Part shown: positions 42,694 to 52,929 of the stretch, one piece after another
How the letters are laid out: each line of letters begins with the position of its first letter
Numbering within the stretch: the stretch's first letter is position 1
Assembly: GCF_000355675.1 (NCBI RefSeq)
Contig: NC_020888.1
Coordinates: forward strand, 186,001 to 250,000
Source of the DNA: Thalassolituus oleivorans MIL-1
GTDB taxonomy: Bacteria > Pseudomonadota > Gammaproteobacteria > Pseudomonadales > Oceanobacteraceae
Direction: 5' to 3'
DNA: 64,000 nt
Notes under the pieces: model-generated
What the model was told of the DNA's origin: nothing
What the model saw: the letters and a program-made list of their open reading frames with translations, nothing else
Database searches by the model: none
Position numbers and translations under genes: made by a program

Positions 42694-43440
42694 TTAAATC
42701 ACCTCTTTAAGCCATTGCCAGCCGCGCCCTAGCCATTCGTAAATTGCTCGTTCGCTTTTGTAGGTTGCACGCGATTCTATACGCCAATCGCTGTGGTCGC
42801 TCGCCATGCGATAGGCGGGGGCCGGAATGGGCTCTAATCCTATGTTTTGAAAAAACACCATAGCGCGAGTTAGGTGCGAGGCTTCGCTTACCAAAGCAAC
42901 GCGCAGACCTTTTAGGTAGGGAGCCATCATCTTGGCTTCATCCTCGGTATCTCGTGCTTCGGGAAAAGTCAGAATTTTTGCGGGTGTCATGCCGAGTTCA
43001 ATCGCCGCTTCACGCATAATGTCGGCATGTGGGCGAGGATCACTGCCTGCGTAACCAGATACTAGCAATATGGCGTTTGGATTCGCGCGGGCGATGCGTA
43101 ATCCTTCTTCTAAGCGAAATAACGCTGAGCCACTGAGTTGCATTACCGCAGGTAAATTAGGATTGCTGTTGTGGCTGCTGCCGAGTACCACAACAGCATC
43201 CACCGATTGACGAATATCAAATAGGGCGAAATCGCCTTCGACGGGAGCAATGAGTTGATCGGCAATTGGATGCCAGCTACTCAGTCCTAAAATCATCATA
43301 GCGAGTACTAGCGAAAATCGTGCACGACCCGGACGTTTGCGCAGTAGCCAAAACCCAATGGCGATAAAAATTAGCGCTAACGGGATCGGCATAAGCAGCA
43401 TGCCAATAACCTTTTTTAGGTAAAACAGAATCACGGTCAT
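42694..43440 (-). CDS. YdcF/ElyC family DUF218 membrane protein
   Basis: 248 aa. Two hydrophobic segments are in the first 55 residues. The DUF218 domain follows with VDAVVVLGSS, ARANPNAILLVSGYAG, EARDTEDEAKMM and VSEASHLTRAMVFFQ. ElyC of E. coli affects peptidoglycan and lipid-carrier metabolism. The exact role here is unassigned. It starts 8 bases after ggt ends on the same strand. Confidence 0.88.
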   Translation of the reverse strand: MTVILFYLKKVIGMLLMPIPLALIFIAIGFWLLRKRPGRARFSLVLAMMILGLSSWHPIADQLIAPVEGDFALFDIRQSVDAVVVLGSSHNSNPNLPAVMQLSGSALFRLEEGLRIARANPNAILLVSGYAGSDPRPHADIMREAAIELGMTPAKILTFPEARDTEDEAKMMAPYLKGLRVALVSEASHLTRAMVFFQNIGLEPIPAPAYRMASDHSDWRIESRATYKSERAIYEWLGRGWQWLKEVI

Positions 43441-43448
43441 GTCGTGTA

Positions 43449-45170
43449 TTACTTCGCTACTGATACGACGCGGGCGCTGCCTATGCCTCTAGAGTCTGCG
43501 GCAGCCGTTACTTTATTGGTGGTACGATCCCACAAAATTGCCTGCATATTGCCATAGGCTCGACCCACATTCTTCAGTGTATGACCTCGAGCCTTCAATT
43601 CTTGCTGTAAGGCTTGGCTAAGTGCGCCGGGTTCATATTCGACCACATCGGGTAGGTATTGGTGATGAATGCGCTTGCGGCGTACCCAGTCTTCAACGGG
43701 TTTATTTTGCTGATGTTCGAGCAGGCCGAGTAACACCATGCTGATGATGCGACTGCCCCCTGGGGTGCCTAATATGGCCACTTGATCGTCTGATACCATC
43801 ATGCTTGGCGACATGCTCGACAGTGGGCGTTTGCCCGGTGCGATGGCATTGGCAGCGTTCCCCACTAAGCCATAGGCATTCGCTGCGCCGGGTTTGGCCG
43901 AGAAGTCGTCCATTTCGTTGTTGAGTACGACACCCGTGCCTGCGGCTGTATAGGCTGAGCCAAACGGCAGGTTGATACTCAGCGTTGCTGATACGCGATT
44001 GCCGTCTTTATCCAGCACCGATAAATGCGTTGTGTGGAAACCTTCTTCAATATTTTTAGGACCTTTAAGGGATAGGCTCGGCGTTGCCTTCGTCATATCT
44101 ATGCTGTCTGCATAAGCGTGCGCTCGTGCTGGATCGAGAAGCATAGCGGTCGGCACATCGACGAAATCAGGGTCGCCTAAAAATTCGGCACGATCGCGGT
44201 ATGCGCGGCGCATCACTTCAATCAGTAAGTGTGTTTGATCGGCTTCACTCATTGACTGCCAATGGTATAAATCCAACATCTGTAGCATTTGCGCTATGGC
44301 GATGCCGCCGGAGGATGGCGGTGGAGCACTGATCAGTTCGGCATTACCAAAGGCCATGCGAATGGGTTCGCGCTCTACCACCTTGTAATTGGCTAGGTCC
44401 TCCATTGTCCAATCACCACCGTCACGTTGCACGGCAGTCACTAAGCGTTGGGCAACTGGACCTTGATAAAATCCATCATGGCCAGCACGGGCGAGGGCTT
44501 CAAGCGTCGTGGCTAGATCCCGTTGTACTAACTTATAGCCAACGTCTGGAATTTGTCCGCTGTTAAGAAAAATACTGGCTGAGCTAGGGTAACGACGCAC
44601 GGCCTCTAAGCGATAGCTCAATAATTTGCGGTAGTGGTCATCAATAGCAAAGCCCTGACGCGCTTGTTTAATCGCAGGGGCGAGAGATTTCGCCAAAGGT
44701 AATTTACCGTATTGCCCAGCGAGGTGGGCAAAGGCGGCGGCTTGTCCTGGGATTCCAGCGGCGCTAGGGCCATTGGTCGCTCGATCGCGATTGACGGTGC
44801 CGTCTTTATTTAAGTAATAGTCTTTGTCTGCCGCAGAGGGTGCCATTTCACGAGCATCGACAAAGTGATATTGATCATCCTTGGCGCTGTAGAGTAGCCA
44901 AAAGCCACCTCCGCCCATCCCGGCACTGTAAGGTTCTACTACGCCTAAGCTGGCTGCTACGGCAATTGCAGCATCGAAAGCATTGCCACCTTGAGCAAGT
45001 ACATCTAATCCAGCCTGAGTGGCCAAAGGATGAGCGCTAGCCACTGCGACAGCAGAGGGTTTGCTACTGACCGTACCATCGCCACCAATGGCGCAGGCGG
45101 TAAGACAGAACGCGATGAATAAACTGACCAATGCGCCAGACAACGAACGAATTTTAAAGGTTAGGCGCAT
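43449..45170 (-). CDS. ggt: Gamma-glutamyltransferase, probable lipoprotein
   Basis: 573 aa from ATG 45170. The signal sequence ends in a lipobox LTAC near residue 26, so the protein is probably lipid-anchored. GMGGGGFWLLY, the catalytic-threonine region TTHLSVLDKDG and PLSSMSPSMM are family hallmarks. The precursor cleaves itself before that threonine. It transfers or hydrolyses gamma-glutamyl groups, chiefly of glutathione. The ribosome site GGAGG lies inside the hairpin at 45177-45197. Confidence 0.92.
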   Translation of the reverse strand: MRLTFKIRSLSGALVSLFIAFCLTACAIGGDGTVSSKPSAVAVASAHPLATQAGLDVLAQGGNAFDAAIAVAASLGVVEPYSAGMGGGGFWLLYSAKDDQYHFVDAREMAPSAADKDYYLNKDGTVNRDRATNGPSAAGIPGQAAAFAHLAGQYGKLPLAKSLAPAIKQARQGFAIDDHYRKLLSYRLEAVRRYPSSASIFLNSGQIPDVGYKLVQRDLATTLEALARAGHDGFYQGPVAQRLVTAVQRDGGDWTMEDLANYKVVEREPIRMAFGNAELISAPPPSSGGIAIAQMLQMLDLYHWQSMSEADQTHLLIEVMRRAYRDRAEFLGDPDFVDVPTAMLLDPARAHAYADSIDMTKATPSLSLKGPKNIEEGFHTTHLSVLDKDGNRVSATLSINLPFGSAYTAAGTGVVLNNEMDDFSAKPGAANAYGLVGNAANAIAPGKRPLSSMSPSMMVSDDQVAILGTPGGSRIISMVLLGLLEHQQNKPVEDWVRRKRIHHQYLPDVVEYEPGALSQALQQELKARGHTLKNVGRAYGNMQAILWDRTTNKVTAAADSRGIGSARVVSVAK

Positions 45171-45176
45171 AAAAAA

Positions 45177-45197
45177 GGCCTCCAGCAAAGGGAGGCC
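45177..45197 (-). terminator. Hairpin with T6 run that also holds the ggt ribosome site
   Basis: GGCCTCC (45177-45183) pairs with GGAGGCC (45191-45197) across a seven-base loop. On the minus strand the stem is followed by TTTTTT and then directly by the ggt ATG. It looks like the terminator of the ferredoxin gene and also sequesters the GGAGG spaced 8 bases before ggt. Confidence 0.75.
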
Positions 45198-45269
45198 CTA
45201 GTGTGTTGTAGTGAGGCGGGTCATGCAACCCACAAACAAGACAACCGACTGTTCCGATAATATAGCGTA

Positions 45270-45530
<261 letters not shown>

Positions 45531-45555
45531 TTACCTCCGTCAGGACTGGTTTTAA

Positions 45556-46047
<492 letters not shown>

Positions 46048-46188
46048 TTAACGGTTGCTAGTGCGGCGAATAGTAATAGAAGCCGCGCTTGCAAACAACA
46101 AACACAGATCAATAGCAATAGAGCTTCTCATGGGGCATATCGCTTCATCTAGGTGTGAGTGGTTCTATTCCTTTATTCATAGCTCAAT

Positions 46189-46214
46189 AAAAACCCCGCA
46201 TAAGCGGGGTTTTT
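46189..46214. terminator. Rho-independent terminator after the GMC gene
   Basis: AAAAACCCCGC and GCGGGGTTTTT form an 11-base stem around ATAA. It ends the minus-strand oxidoreductase operon. Confidence 0.9.
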
Positions 46215-46243
46215 ATTGTCGTGAATACACGCAATCGCGTGAA

Positions 46244-47878
46244 TTAAGCAGAGGCTTTCATTTTTGCTGCCAGTTGATTTGCTAACTTACAGGCAAATCC
46301 ATAAACCGATAGCTGAGGGTTAGCACCAATGCTGGTTGGGAAAATTGACCCGTCGATGACAAATAAGTTATCGAGATAATGGTATTTACCATTGCTATCG
46401 ACCACACATTTTTCTAGATCTTCACCCATCGACAAACCGCCCATGACGTGAGCACTACCGGCAGTGAAAGCATTAGAGCGGAATTCTAAGTTTTTAATAC
46501 CATCTTTGGCTTCATGGATGTTTTCGTACCAAGGCGCATCAACGTGTGCGGGACGTACTTTTTTTGCACCCGCAGCAAATTGTACTTCGGCCATGGTGGT
46601 TAATGAGCGTTGAAAAGCATCCCAAATGTAGTCGTTAATGGGGTAATCAACGATCGGTGAACCATCATCGGCTAACTCAATTGAGGCGCCAGGGCTCTCA
46701 GGATCAAATCCGTCACGTACTAACGACAGTAAAGCGTTAATATTAGGCAGTTTGGTGATGGCATCATAATGTGCTGCGCCATGACCCAAGAGTAATACTG
46801 AAGTTAGACCAGGGTGCAGTGGTGCCGCTTCCATTTTGAAACCGGCAGGCCCAGTAACATTCTTCCACTGGTAGTGATCGGAATAAATGGACTGTGGTGC
46901 GCCGTAATATGGATCAATTAAGTGATCGAATTCTGCGAAGCTGAAAGACACTGGATGCAAGAAAGTACGTTTACCAACGCGCTTTTTCGGATCAGGAGCT
47001 TTAGATCGCAATAGTAAAGCCGGGCCATTGATCCCGCCGCACGACATAACGACATGTGGTGCTTTAACAATAATGGTTTTTCCGGTCGGTTTATAATCCG
47101 AATTTAATGCCGTAACTTCTACCCCGAGTACCTTTTTACCTTCGATAATTAGGCGTTCAGCACGTGCGCTATACACCAGCGCAGAATCTTTATTTAGTGC
47201 GCCAGGAATGGTGGTAACTAACATTGATTGCTTAGCATTGGTCGGACAGCCAGTGCCGCAATAACCTAAGTTCCAGCAGCCTGCGACGTTGCGGGGAATG
47301 ACTTTCCAGTCAAGACCCAGCTTCTCGGCACCACGGCTTAATACGGCGTTGTTTTCATTCGGTGGTACCGCCCAGTCAGAGATATTTAAGCGTTTTTCCA
47401 TACGCTCAAACCAAGGTGTCATCTCTTCTTTGCTGCTACCTTTTAACTTAAATTCTTCTGCCCAGTAACCTAAGGTTTCTTCCGGGGTGTGGAAGCTTGA
47501 AGTCCAGTTAATGACAGTGGTACCGCCAACACAGCGACCCTGAAGAATGGACATAGAGCCATCTTTGCTCATCCGGCCTGCACTTTCTTGATAAAGGTCG
47601 TGATAGGCCTCTCGCTCGTCCATTTTAAAGTCGTTTGTGCTTTTTAATGGACCTTCTTCAAGCATTAAAACTTTGAATCCAGCTTCCGCTAGAATTTCAG
47701 CTGTTGTGCCGCCACCCGCACCAGTGCCAATAATAACGACATCAGCCTCTAAAATTTGACCGTCATTTAAATCAGCTGCGTCTTCTACATTCCAGCCGCC
47801 AGCAATTCCTTCAAGAATTGGATCGGGAATACCGGCAACCATTGGGATCGGTGGTGTACGGTTTGTTTTAGGTTGCAT
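46244..47878 (-). CDS. GMC-family FAD oxidoreductase
   Basis: 544 aa. The FAD-binding VVIIGTGAGGGTTAEILAEAG lies at about residues 48-68. A cysteine-rich CWNLGYCGTGC is in the middle, and the C-terminus has AHVMGGLSMG and PTSIGANPQLSVYG with the His/Asn pair typical of GMC alcohol oxidases and dehydrogenases. The substrate is unknown; long-chain or aromatic alcohols fit the adjoining aldehyde dehydrogenase. The following small Tat protein is probably a partner subunit. Confidence 0.88.
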   Translation of the reverse strand: MQPKTNRTPPIPMVAGIPDPILEGIAGGWNVEDAADLNDGQILEADVVIIGTGAGGGTTAEILAEAGFKVLMLEEGPLKSTNDFKMDEREAYHDLYQESAGRMSKDGSMSILQGRCVGGTTVINWTSSFHTPEETLGYWAEEFKLKGSSKEEMTPWFERMEKRLNISDWAVPPNENNAVLSRGAEKLGLDWKVIPRNVAGCWNLGYCGTGCPTNAKQSMLVTTIPGALNKDSALVYSARAERLIIEGKKVLGVEVTALNSDYKPTGKTIIVKAPHVVMSCGGINGPALLLRSKAPDPKKRVGKRTFLHPVSFSFAEFDHLIDPYYGAPQSIYSDHYQWKNVTGPAGFKMEAAPLHPGLTSVLLLGHGAAHYDAITKLPNINALLSLVRDGFDPESPGASIELADDGSPIVDYPINDYIWDAFQRSLTTMAEVQFAAGAKKVRPAHVDAPWYENIHEAKDGIKNLEFRSNAFTAGSAHVMGGLSMGEDLEKCVVDSNGKYHYLDNLFVIDGSIFPTSIGANPQLSVYGFACKLANQLAAKMKASA

Positions 47879-47957
47879 ACATGCGTCTCTTTATTTTCGA
47901 GTGATGATTGATAATCTTCGCTCGTAGTTATTTTTTGTCGTCGGTACGGATCTATTA

Positions 47958-48506
47958 TTAGGCCGATACAGGGGTTGGAATTTTCACAGGCGGACCTGGA
48001 TAACCCGTCGTCGGGAAGTTTTCAGGCTGTGTGTACCAAGAAATAGAGATCAATTTACACAAGCCTGCATAGCCCATACGTTTAATTTGTAGACTGCTGT
48101 GTTTCCAGCTATTCAAAAAATCATCAGCATCTTTAACGCTGGCTTCACTCCATGATCCCCACGGGGCGCCAGTAGCTAAACGCAGTGGTGCGGAGTTCAT
48201 TAAATCGAACATCATTAACAATTCACCACGGGCATGACCTTGTAATGTATTGAGAATGGAATCCAATTGTTTTAACAAGCGCTCGCGTGCATCAAGGCCT
48301 AGTGGGCCTGGATATGCCTTGACCAAAACGGCGGGTGCTAATGCTCCTAAAAAGAGCAGATCACCTTCGCGCAGCACTTTGTAGCCTTGTGCCGTCGCTG
48401 GTTTTTTACTGCAACCGGTTAAGGTCGCTAGACCTGAGCCGATTGCGAGAGCGGCTGTACCTGTAGCGCCTAGCTGCAGAAATCCGCGTCGTGATGTTTC
48501 TATCAT
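47958..48506 (-). CDS. Tat-exported small subunit of the GMC enzyme
   Basis: 182 aa. The twin-arginine signal TSRRGFLQLGATG is followed by a hydrophobic stretch and LTGCSKK, a possible lipobox. The rest resembles subunit 3 of gluconate 2-dehydrogenase-type complexes. It lies 79 bases upstream of the GMC gene on the same strand. Twin-arginine export fits a folded partner, and the tatABC genes are in this window. The GMC protein itself has no signal and may travel with it, which is inference. Confidence 0.75.
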   Translation of the reverse strand: MIETSRRGFLQLGATGTAALAIGSGLATLTGCSKKPATAQGYKVLREGDLLFLGALAPAVLVKAYPGPLGLDARERLLKQLDSILNTLQGHARGELLMMFDLMNSAPLRLATGAPWGSWSEASVKDADDFLNSWKHSSLQIKRMGYAGLCKLISISWYTQPENFPTTGYPGPPVKIPTPVSA

Positions 48507-48521
48507 GCTGACTCTCGCCTT

Positions 48522-49964
48522 TTAACGGATGAATATTTTATATATGAGTTTTTGTATCGCTGTACCGTAGGGTGGGTAGATAAACTTGCCGCTATTGAAG
48601 CGCCCTTTACGGTGAACCGGTTTGGCTTTTGATAACGCGACAAAGCCTTCTTTGCCATGATAATGCCCCATACCCGATGGGCCAATACCGCCAAAAGGCA
48701 TATCATCTTGAGCGATGTGCATCAAAGTGTCATTGACCGATACGCCGCCAGCGTGGGTGCGATTCAGCACTCTATGTTCTTGTTCTTTGTCATAACTAAA
48801 CAGGTAAAGAGCTAGCGGACGGTCACGATCATTTACGTAGTCGATAGCATCTTCTAAAGTCTTGTATGGGATCAACGGCAATATTGGGCCAAAAATCTCA
48901 TCTTGTAGAACGGTCATATCGTCGGTTGCACCTTGCACAAGATGCAACGGCATTTTACGTGTGCCGCTGAAATTTTCTTTGGCGGGATTAACCACCGTAA
49001 TGCGTGCACCTTTCTCTTCCGCATCTTTTACCCAGGCTTGTAAACGCTGGTGTTGGCGGTCGTTAATGATGGCAGTGTAGTCGTTGTTATCACGCACCTT
49101 CGGATACATTTTTGCGAATGACGTTTGATATGCCTTAACGAAGGCCTCTTCTTGATCTTCGGGAATCAAAACGTAATCTGGTGCGATACAGGTTTGCCCA
49201 GCATTTAAGGACTTACCAAAACAAATACGGTCAACTGCGTGCTGCAAGTTGGTGTTGGGCGCAACAATCGCAGGTGATTTACCACCTAGCTCTAACGTTA
49301 CAGGAACCAAGTTCTTCGCTGCCGCCGCCATGACATGCTTGCCGACAGCGGTTGATCCGGTAAATATCAGGTGATCCCACGGTTTCTCTGAAAATGCAGT
49401 CGATACGTCGACTTCACCTTCGATGATGGCAGCGTGAGACTCGTCAAAAATTTCATCAAGCAATAGCTTTAGAGCTTTGTTGGTTGCAGGCGTAAATTCC
49501 GACATCTTGATCATAGTGCGATTGCCAGCCGCTAAATTGGTGGCCAAGGGCACAAGCGCTAATTGTATCGGGTAGTTCCACGGCACCATAACACCGACAA
49601 CCCCTAACGGCTGATAGACGACTTGGTTATATGACGGGGCAAATAACATGCTGACATGGCGGCGCGACGGCCTCATCCATTTACGCACGTTGTTAATCAT
49701 GTAGTTGATGCTCTCAACTGTGATCATGATTTCAGCGACTAAGGTTTCATCTTTTGAGCGGCAGCTAAAATCTTGGTTAACAGCACTGATGAGCTTGTCT
49801 TGGTTGTCGATAAGACCTTGCTTCAAACGACGAAGTTGTTCTACCCGTTCTTCAGGGGAGGGCATGGGATGGCTACGAAATGCCTGTTTCTGTTGAATAA
49901 ACAGAGTCCGCAAACGTTCAATTTCACGATCCGGCGTATGTAAATCGGTAACCGTGGCAACCAT
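48522..49964 (-). CDS. Coniferyl-aldehyde-type dehydrogenase
   Basis: 480 aa aldehyde dehydrogenase. PWNYPIQLALVPLATNLAAGN, split signature ELGGKSPAIVAP and the catalytic cysteine in GQTCIAPDYVL are present. The C-terminal MPFGGIGPSGMGHYHGKEGF is typical of coniferyl aldehyde dehydrogenases. It oxidises aldehydes to acids with NAD(P). It precedes the Tat protein by 15 bases and would take over the aldehyde made by the GMC enzyme. Confidence 0.9.
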   Translation of the reverse strand: MVATVTDLHTPDREIERLRTLFIQQKQAFRSHPMPSPEERVEQLRRLKQGLIDNQDKLISAVNQDFSCRSKDETLVAEIMITVESINYMINNVRKWMRPSRRHVSMLFAPSYNQVVYQPLGVVGVMVPWNYPIQLALVPLATNLAAGNRTMIKMSEFTPATNKALKLLLDEIFDESHAAIIEGEVDVSTAFSEKPWDHLIFTGSTAVGKHVMAAAAKNLVPVTLELGGKSPAIVAPNTNLQHAVDRICFGKSLNAGQTCIAPDYVLIPEDQEEAFVKAYQTSFAKMYPKVRDNNDYTAIINDRQHQRLQAWVKDAEEKGARITVVNPAKENFSGTRKMPLHLVQGATDDMTVLQDEIFGPILPLIPYKTLEDAIDYVNDRDRPLALYLFSYDKEQEHRVLNRTHAGGVSVNDTLMHIAQDDMPFGGIGPSGMGHYHGKEGFVALSKAKPVHRKGRFNSGKFIYPPYGTAIQKLIYKIFIR

Positions 49965-50156
49965 AGCTAGGCTCCTCAGTAAGCTGTGAGTGTTGAGACT
50001 GCGGACCTAAGTGTCAGTGCTTATAGGCTAAATATCAGTCAGAGATTGCATTATTAGAGTTATTACTCTAAAACGTCAACCCATAGAGTATTAATTAGCC
50101 AAGAAAGCCATGCGATATGGCAATATCGGCGTAATCAGACAGGGGCGGAGTAATTC

Positions 50157-50816
50157 ATGAGTACGAAAGCGCGCATTCTTGATGCGAGTTTGGTTTTGTT
50201 TAATGAATCAGGTGAACGCAACGTGACGACCAATCACATTGCCGCGAACCTAGGTATCTCGCCGGGCAATCTTTATTATCATTTTAAAAACAAGCAGGCG
50301 ATTATTTATCATCTGTTTCTACGCTACGAAGAGCGCGTGCTGACGATCTTGCAGGTGCCTTCGGAGCGCCCATTGCAGGTAAACGATAAGCTACATTACT
50401 TGCGCGAAGTATTTTCTGGTCTGTGGGATTACCGATTCTTGCATCGCGATATGGAGCATTTATTGAGTGCCGATCCTGAGCTACACAGCCGCTATCGCCA
50501 GTTTTTCCGTCTTTGCCTAGACCGTGTTGCTGATATTTTTCGCGGTTTAGATCAAGTAGGTATCATTGCTGCAAACGAAGAAGAAGTGAGAGGCTTGGCG
50601 CTAAATACTTGGATTATTGTTACCTCGTGGTTTTCGTTTCTGCGTTGTAATCTTATCGGCGGCGATAGTCAGTCCATTTCACAAGAGATGCTTCAAGGGG
50701 GTATCTATCAGGTGTTCAGTTTGGAGCGTCCATTCATCACGGATGCCTATTTAGCCCCGATGGATGAGTTACAAAAGCAGTTTGTTCCTAAACCCGACTG
50801 GCTAGAAGCAGAGTAG
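50157..50816 (+). CDS. TetR-family regulator next to the oxidation cluster
   Basis: 219 aa. The helix-turn-helix is near residues 20-50: VTTNHIAANLGISPGNLYYHFKNK. A TetR ligand domain follows. It is divergent from the aldehyde dehydrogenase gene with a 192-base gap, so it probably controls that operon in response to an alcohol, aldehyde or acid. The next gene begins 3 bases downstream. Confidence 0.88.
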   Translation: MSTKARILDASLVLFNESGERNVTTNHIAANLGISPGNLYYHFKNKQAIIYHLFLRYEERVLTILQVPSERPLQVNDKLHYLREVFSGLWDYRFLHRDMEHLLSADPELHSRYRQFFRLCLDRVADIFRGLDQVGIIAANEEEVRGLALNTWIIVTSWFSFLRCNLIGGDSQSISQEMLQGGIYQVFSLERPFITDAYLAPMDELQKQFVPKPDWLEAE

Positions 50817-50819
50817 TTA

Positions 50820-51905
50820 ATGGCTGGCTTGGGTAGCGGCGATGCTCAGCATGTTGCGAAGCGAATAGTCCTGCTGGCGGTTATTGCCGTACTCTCGGCT
50901 TGCAGTGCTTCGCCTGAAAGTGTCCTTGACGATTACGCTCAGCGAGTTGCGCGTGTTCTTAATGTTGAGCTTGATGCTGAGCAGTCGTTAGATCCCTTAC
51001 CGAAATTACGTATTCAAGATAATCATATCGAGGTTCACGCTACGCAGATTAACCTCCTAGACTTTTTACGGCTATCGTCGTGTGAGTTAAGCCGTGTGAT
51101 TGGCCAGCGCAATAGTTCGCTTGGTAAGCTCGCCTTGCCCAGTCAGCGTCTGCATATGGAGCGTGATTTTTTATTACTAGGCCCTGTCTGTGTGCAGCAA
51201 TTAGCGCAAACACAGCCGGAGCTAGCCGAGACTTTAGCGTCGGCATTAGTCGCTAAACGTGCGGAACGTATGGATAGCTGGTGGAATGCTTGGTTTACCG
51301 GCCATGAATGGCAAAGCCTGATTAGTCCTGCCACACAACCTGTGCCTATTGCTCCAGCGTCGGCTGATAACCTCGATATTGCCTTACAGGTGTTCGATTA
51401 TTTACTTCAGCAAGGTAACCGCTGGCAGGGTCAGCAATTTGACTACGATGACACGGAAATGGAGCTGCAACAGCAGCAGTGGTTGCTGAGCGAGGCGATT
51501 GGTCAGTGGCTGCAAAGTCAGCGCTTATTAACGCGCGTGAATAATCAGGTTGCGGAACTGCTGGAGTATCGTACTAACGTAAAATCATTGTGCTTAGTAG
51601 GGCGCAGCACACCAGCTGCCGATATTCTCAATAATGTGTTCTATAAATATTACGCTGGAGTATTGCAGCCTTACATGAGTCGAGTGGATCGTTTTGGCAC
51701 GGCAATCATGTTGGATCTCAATGCCGTTCGAACACTAGTACCGGTTCCTGATGCCTACCTTACTTGGTTGCAGCAAGTCAGTGTGGAGCGAGATAAGTTG
51801 ACGCGTTCTCATCAGCGCCATGTAAAAGCTTGGCAGGGAATTCTTAGTCAGTGCGGACTAATGCCTAACGGCGCAAATGGCGCCTCTCATCTATCGGATA
51901 ACTAG
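50820..51905 (+). CDS. DUF3080 family lipoprotein
   Basis: 361 aa. The signal sequence with hydrophobic IVLLAVIAVL ends in the lipobox LSACSAS near residue 28. The rest is soluble and contains several Q-rich segments. DUF3080 is found in gammaproteobacteria and has no known function. It is coupled closely to the TetR gene. An in-frame start further in is possible but the signal peptide supports ATG 50820. Confidence 0.8.
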   Translation: MAGLGSGDAQHVAKRIVLLAVIAVLSACSASPESVLDDYAQRVARVLNVELDAEQSLDPLPKLRIQDNHIEVHATQINLLDFLRLSSCELSRVIGQRNSSLGKLALPSQRLHMERDFLLLGPVCVQQLAQTQPELAETLASALVAKRAERMDSWWNAWFTGHEWQSLISPATQPVPIAPASADNLDIALQVFDYLLQQGNRWQGQQFDYDDTEMELQQQQWLLSEAIGQWLQSQRLLTRVNNQVAELLEYRTNVKSLCLVGRSTPAADILNNVFYKYYAGVLQPYMSRVDRFGTAIMLDLNAVRTLVPVPDAYLTWLQQVSVERDKLTRSHQRHVKAWQGILSQCGLMPNGANGASHLSDN

Positions 51906-52012
51906 CGGTTACGTCGGCATTGTCATTAGCTCATTGCTGCGTTCTAAGGATGGTAGTGGGAGGCTTCGTAGGGCTATGCTAGCCTATTGTTTTTATTGGC
52001 TGGACACTCGTG

Positions 52013-52810
52013 ATGCTAAATTTTCTACGTTGTAGTTGTGCGCTTTTTGTTTTGTTGAGTACTGGCAGCGTTCACAGTTTTGAATCTCGCGGTCATGCCA
52101 TCATTTGCCAAATTGCATATGAGCAGCTCACGCCAAAAACTCAAGCTAAGGTTGATGCCTTGGTGTCTTTGTCTCCGAACCAAGCTTTTTCTACAGGCTG
52201 TAGCTGGCCCGATAAAGTGCGAGATCAAACCGCTTTTAAGCACACTAAACCTTGGCATTATATTAATGTTGATCGTAGCGCTACATCGGTCAATGCAGAT
52301 GATTGCCCTCGTGAAGGCTGCGTTGTGTCTGCAATTGCTGAAATGGAGAAGCGTTTAGCCAAAGCCCCCGCAACAGATTGGCAGGCATTATTTTTTCTCG
52401 GCCACTTTATTGGCGATATTCATCAACCTCTGCACGTTAGTTACGGGGATGATTGGGGCGGGAATAAAGTTAAAGTACATCTGGATAATGAAAAGACCAA
52501 TTTGCACGCCGTTTGGGACGGCCGCATGTTTAACAGTAAAGAGGCTTACATTCGTCAACAAAAGCGGTTAATGAATAAATTAACGGCGGAGGATGTTGCG
52601 CTCGCTAATAATTTAGATGCCTTAGTGTGGGCGAATGAATCGTATGCAGTTACCCACGCTATTTATCAACATTTAGATGCGCCAATTACCTTAAATCGCG
52701 ACGAGTTAACTGATGAGCGCGATTTACTTGAGCTTCGTATTGGCTTGGCAGCATTGCGTTTAGCCCATGTACTGGAAACTTTATTCGGTTCCTCTACGTC
52801 AAATCCCTAA
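52013..52810 (+). CDS. S1/P1-type zinc nuclease, secreted
   Basis: 265 aa from ATG 52013 (GTG 52010 is an alternative). A signal peptide ends near SVHS. The mature start FESRGH has Phe where most family members have Trp1 of the WGxxGH zinc site. KHTKPWHYINVD and FLGHFIGDIHQPLHV carry further zinc-binding His and Asp residues, then NLHAVWDGRM. The enzyme degrades single-stranded nucleic acids outside the cytoplasm, possibly for phosphate or nucleoside supply. Confidence 0.9.
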   Translation: MLNFLRCSCALFVLLSTGSVHSFESRGHAIICQIAYEQLTPKTQAKVDALVSLSPNQAFSTGCSWPDKVRDQTAFKHTKPWHYINVDRSATSVNADDCPREGCVVSAIAEMEKRLAKAPATDWQALFFLGHFIGDIHQPLHVSYGDDWGGNKVKVHLDNEKTNLHAVWDGRMFNSKEAYIRQQKRLMNKLTAEDVALANNLDALVWANESYAVTHAIYQHLDAPITLNRDELTDERDLLELRIGLAALRLAHVLETLFGSSTSNP

Positions 52811-52929
52811 TCAATGTAAACCATTGACACTGCTACTTTGATTCGTTGTAGTGCAATAGGTTATGTAAGTGAGACCGGCTATTGCAGCAGATAGGTCGTA
52901 AATCTTCTTCATTTTTTAAGGGATTGGAT

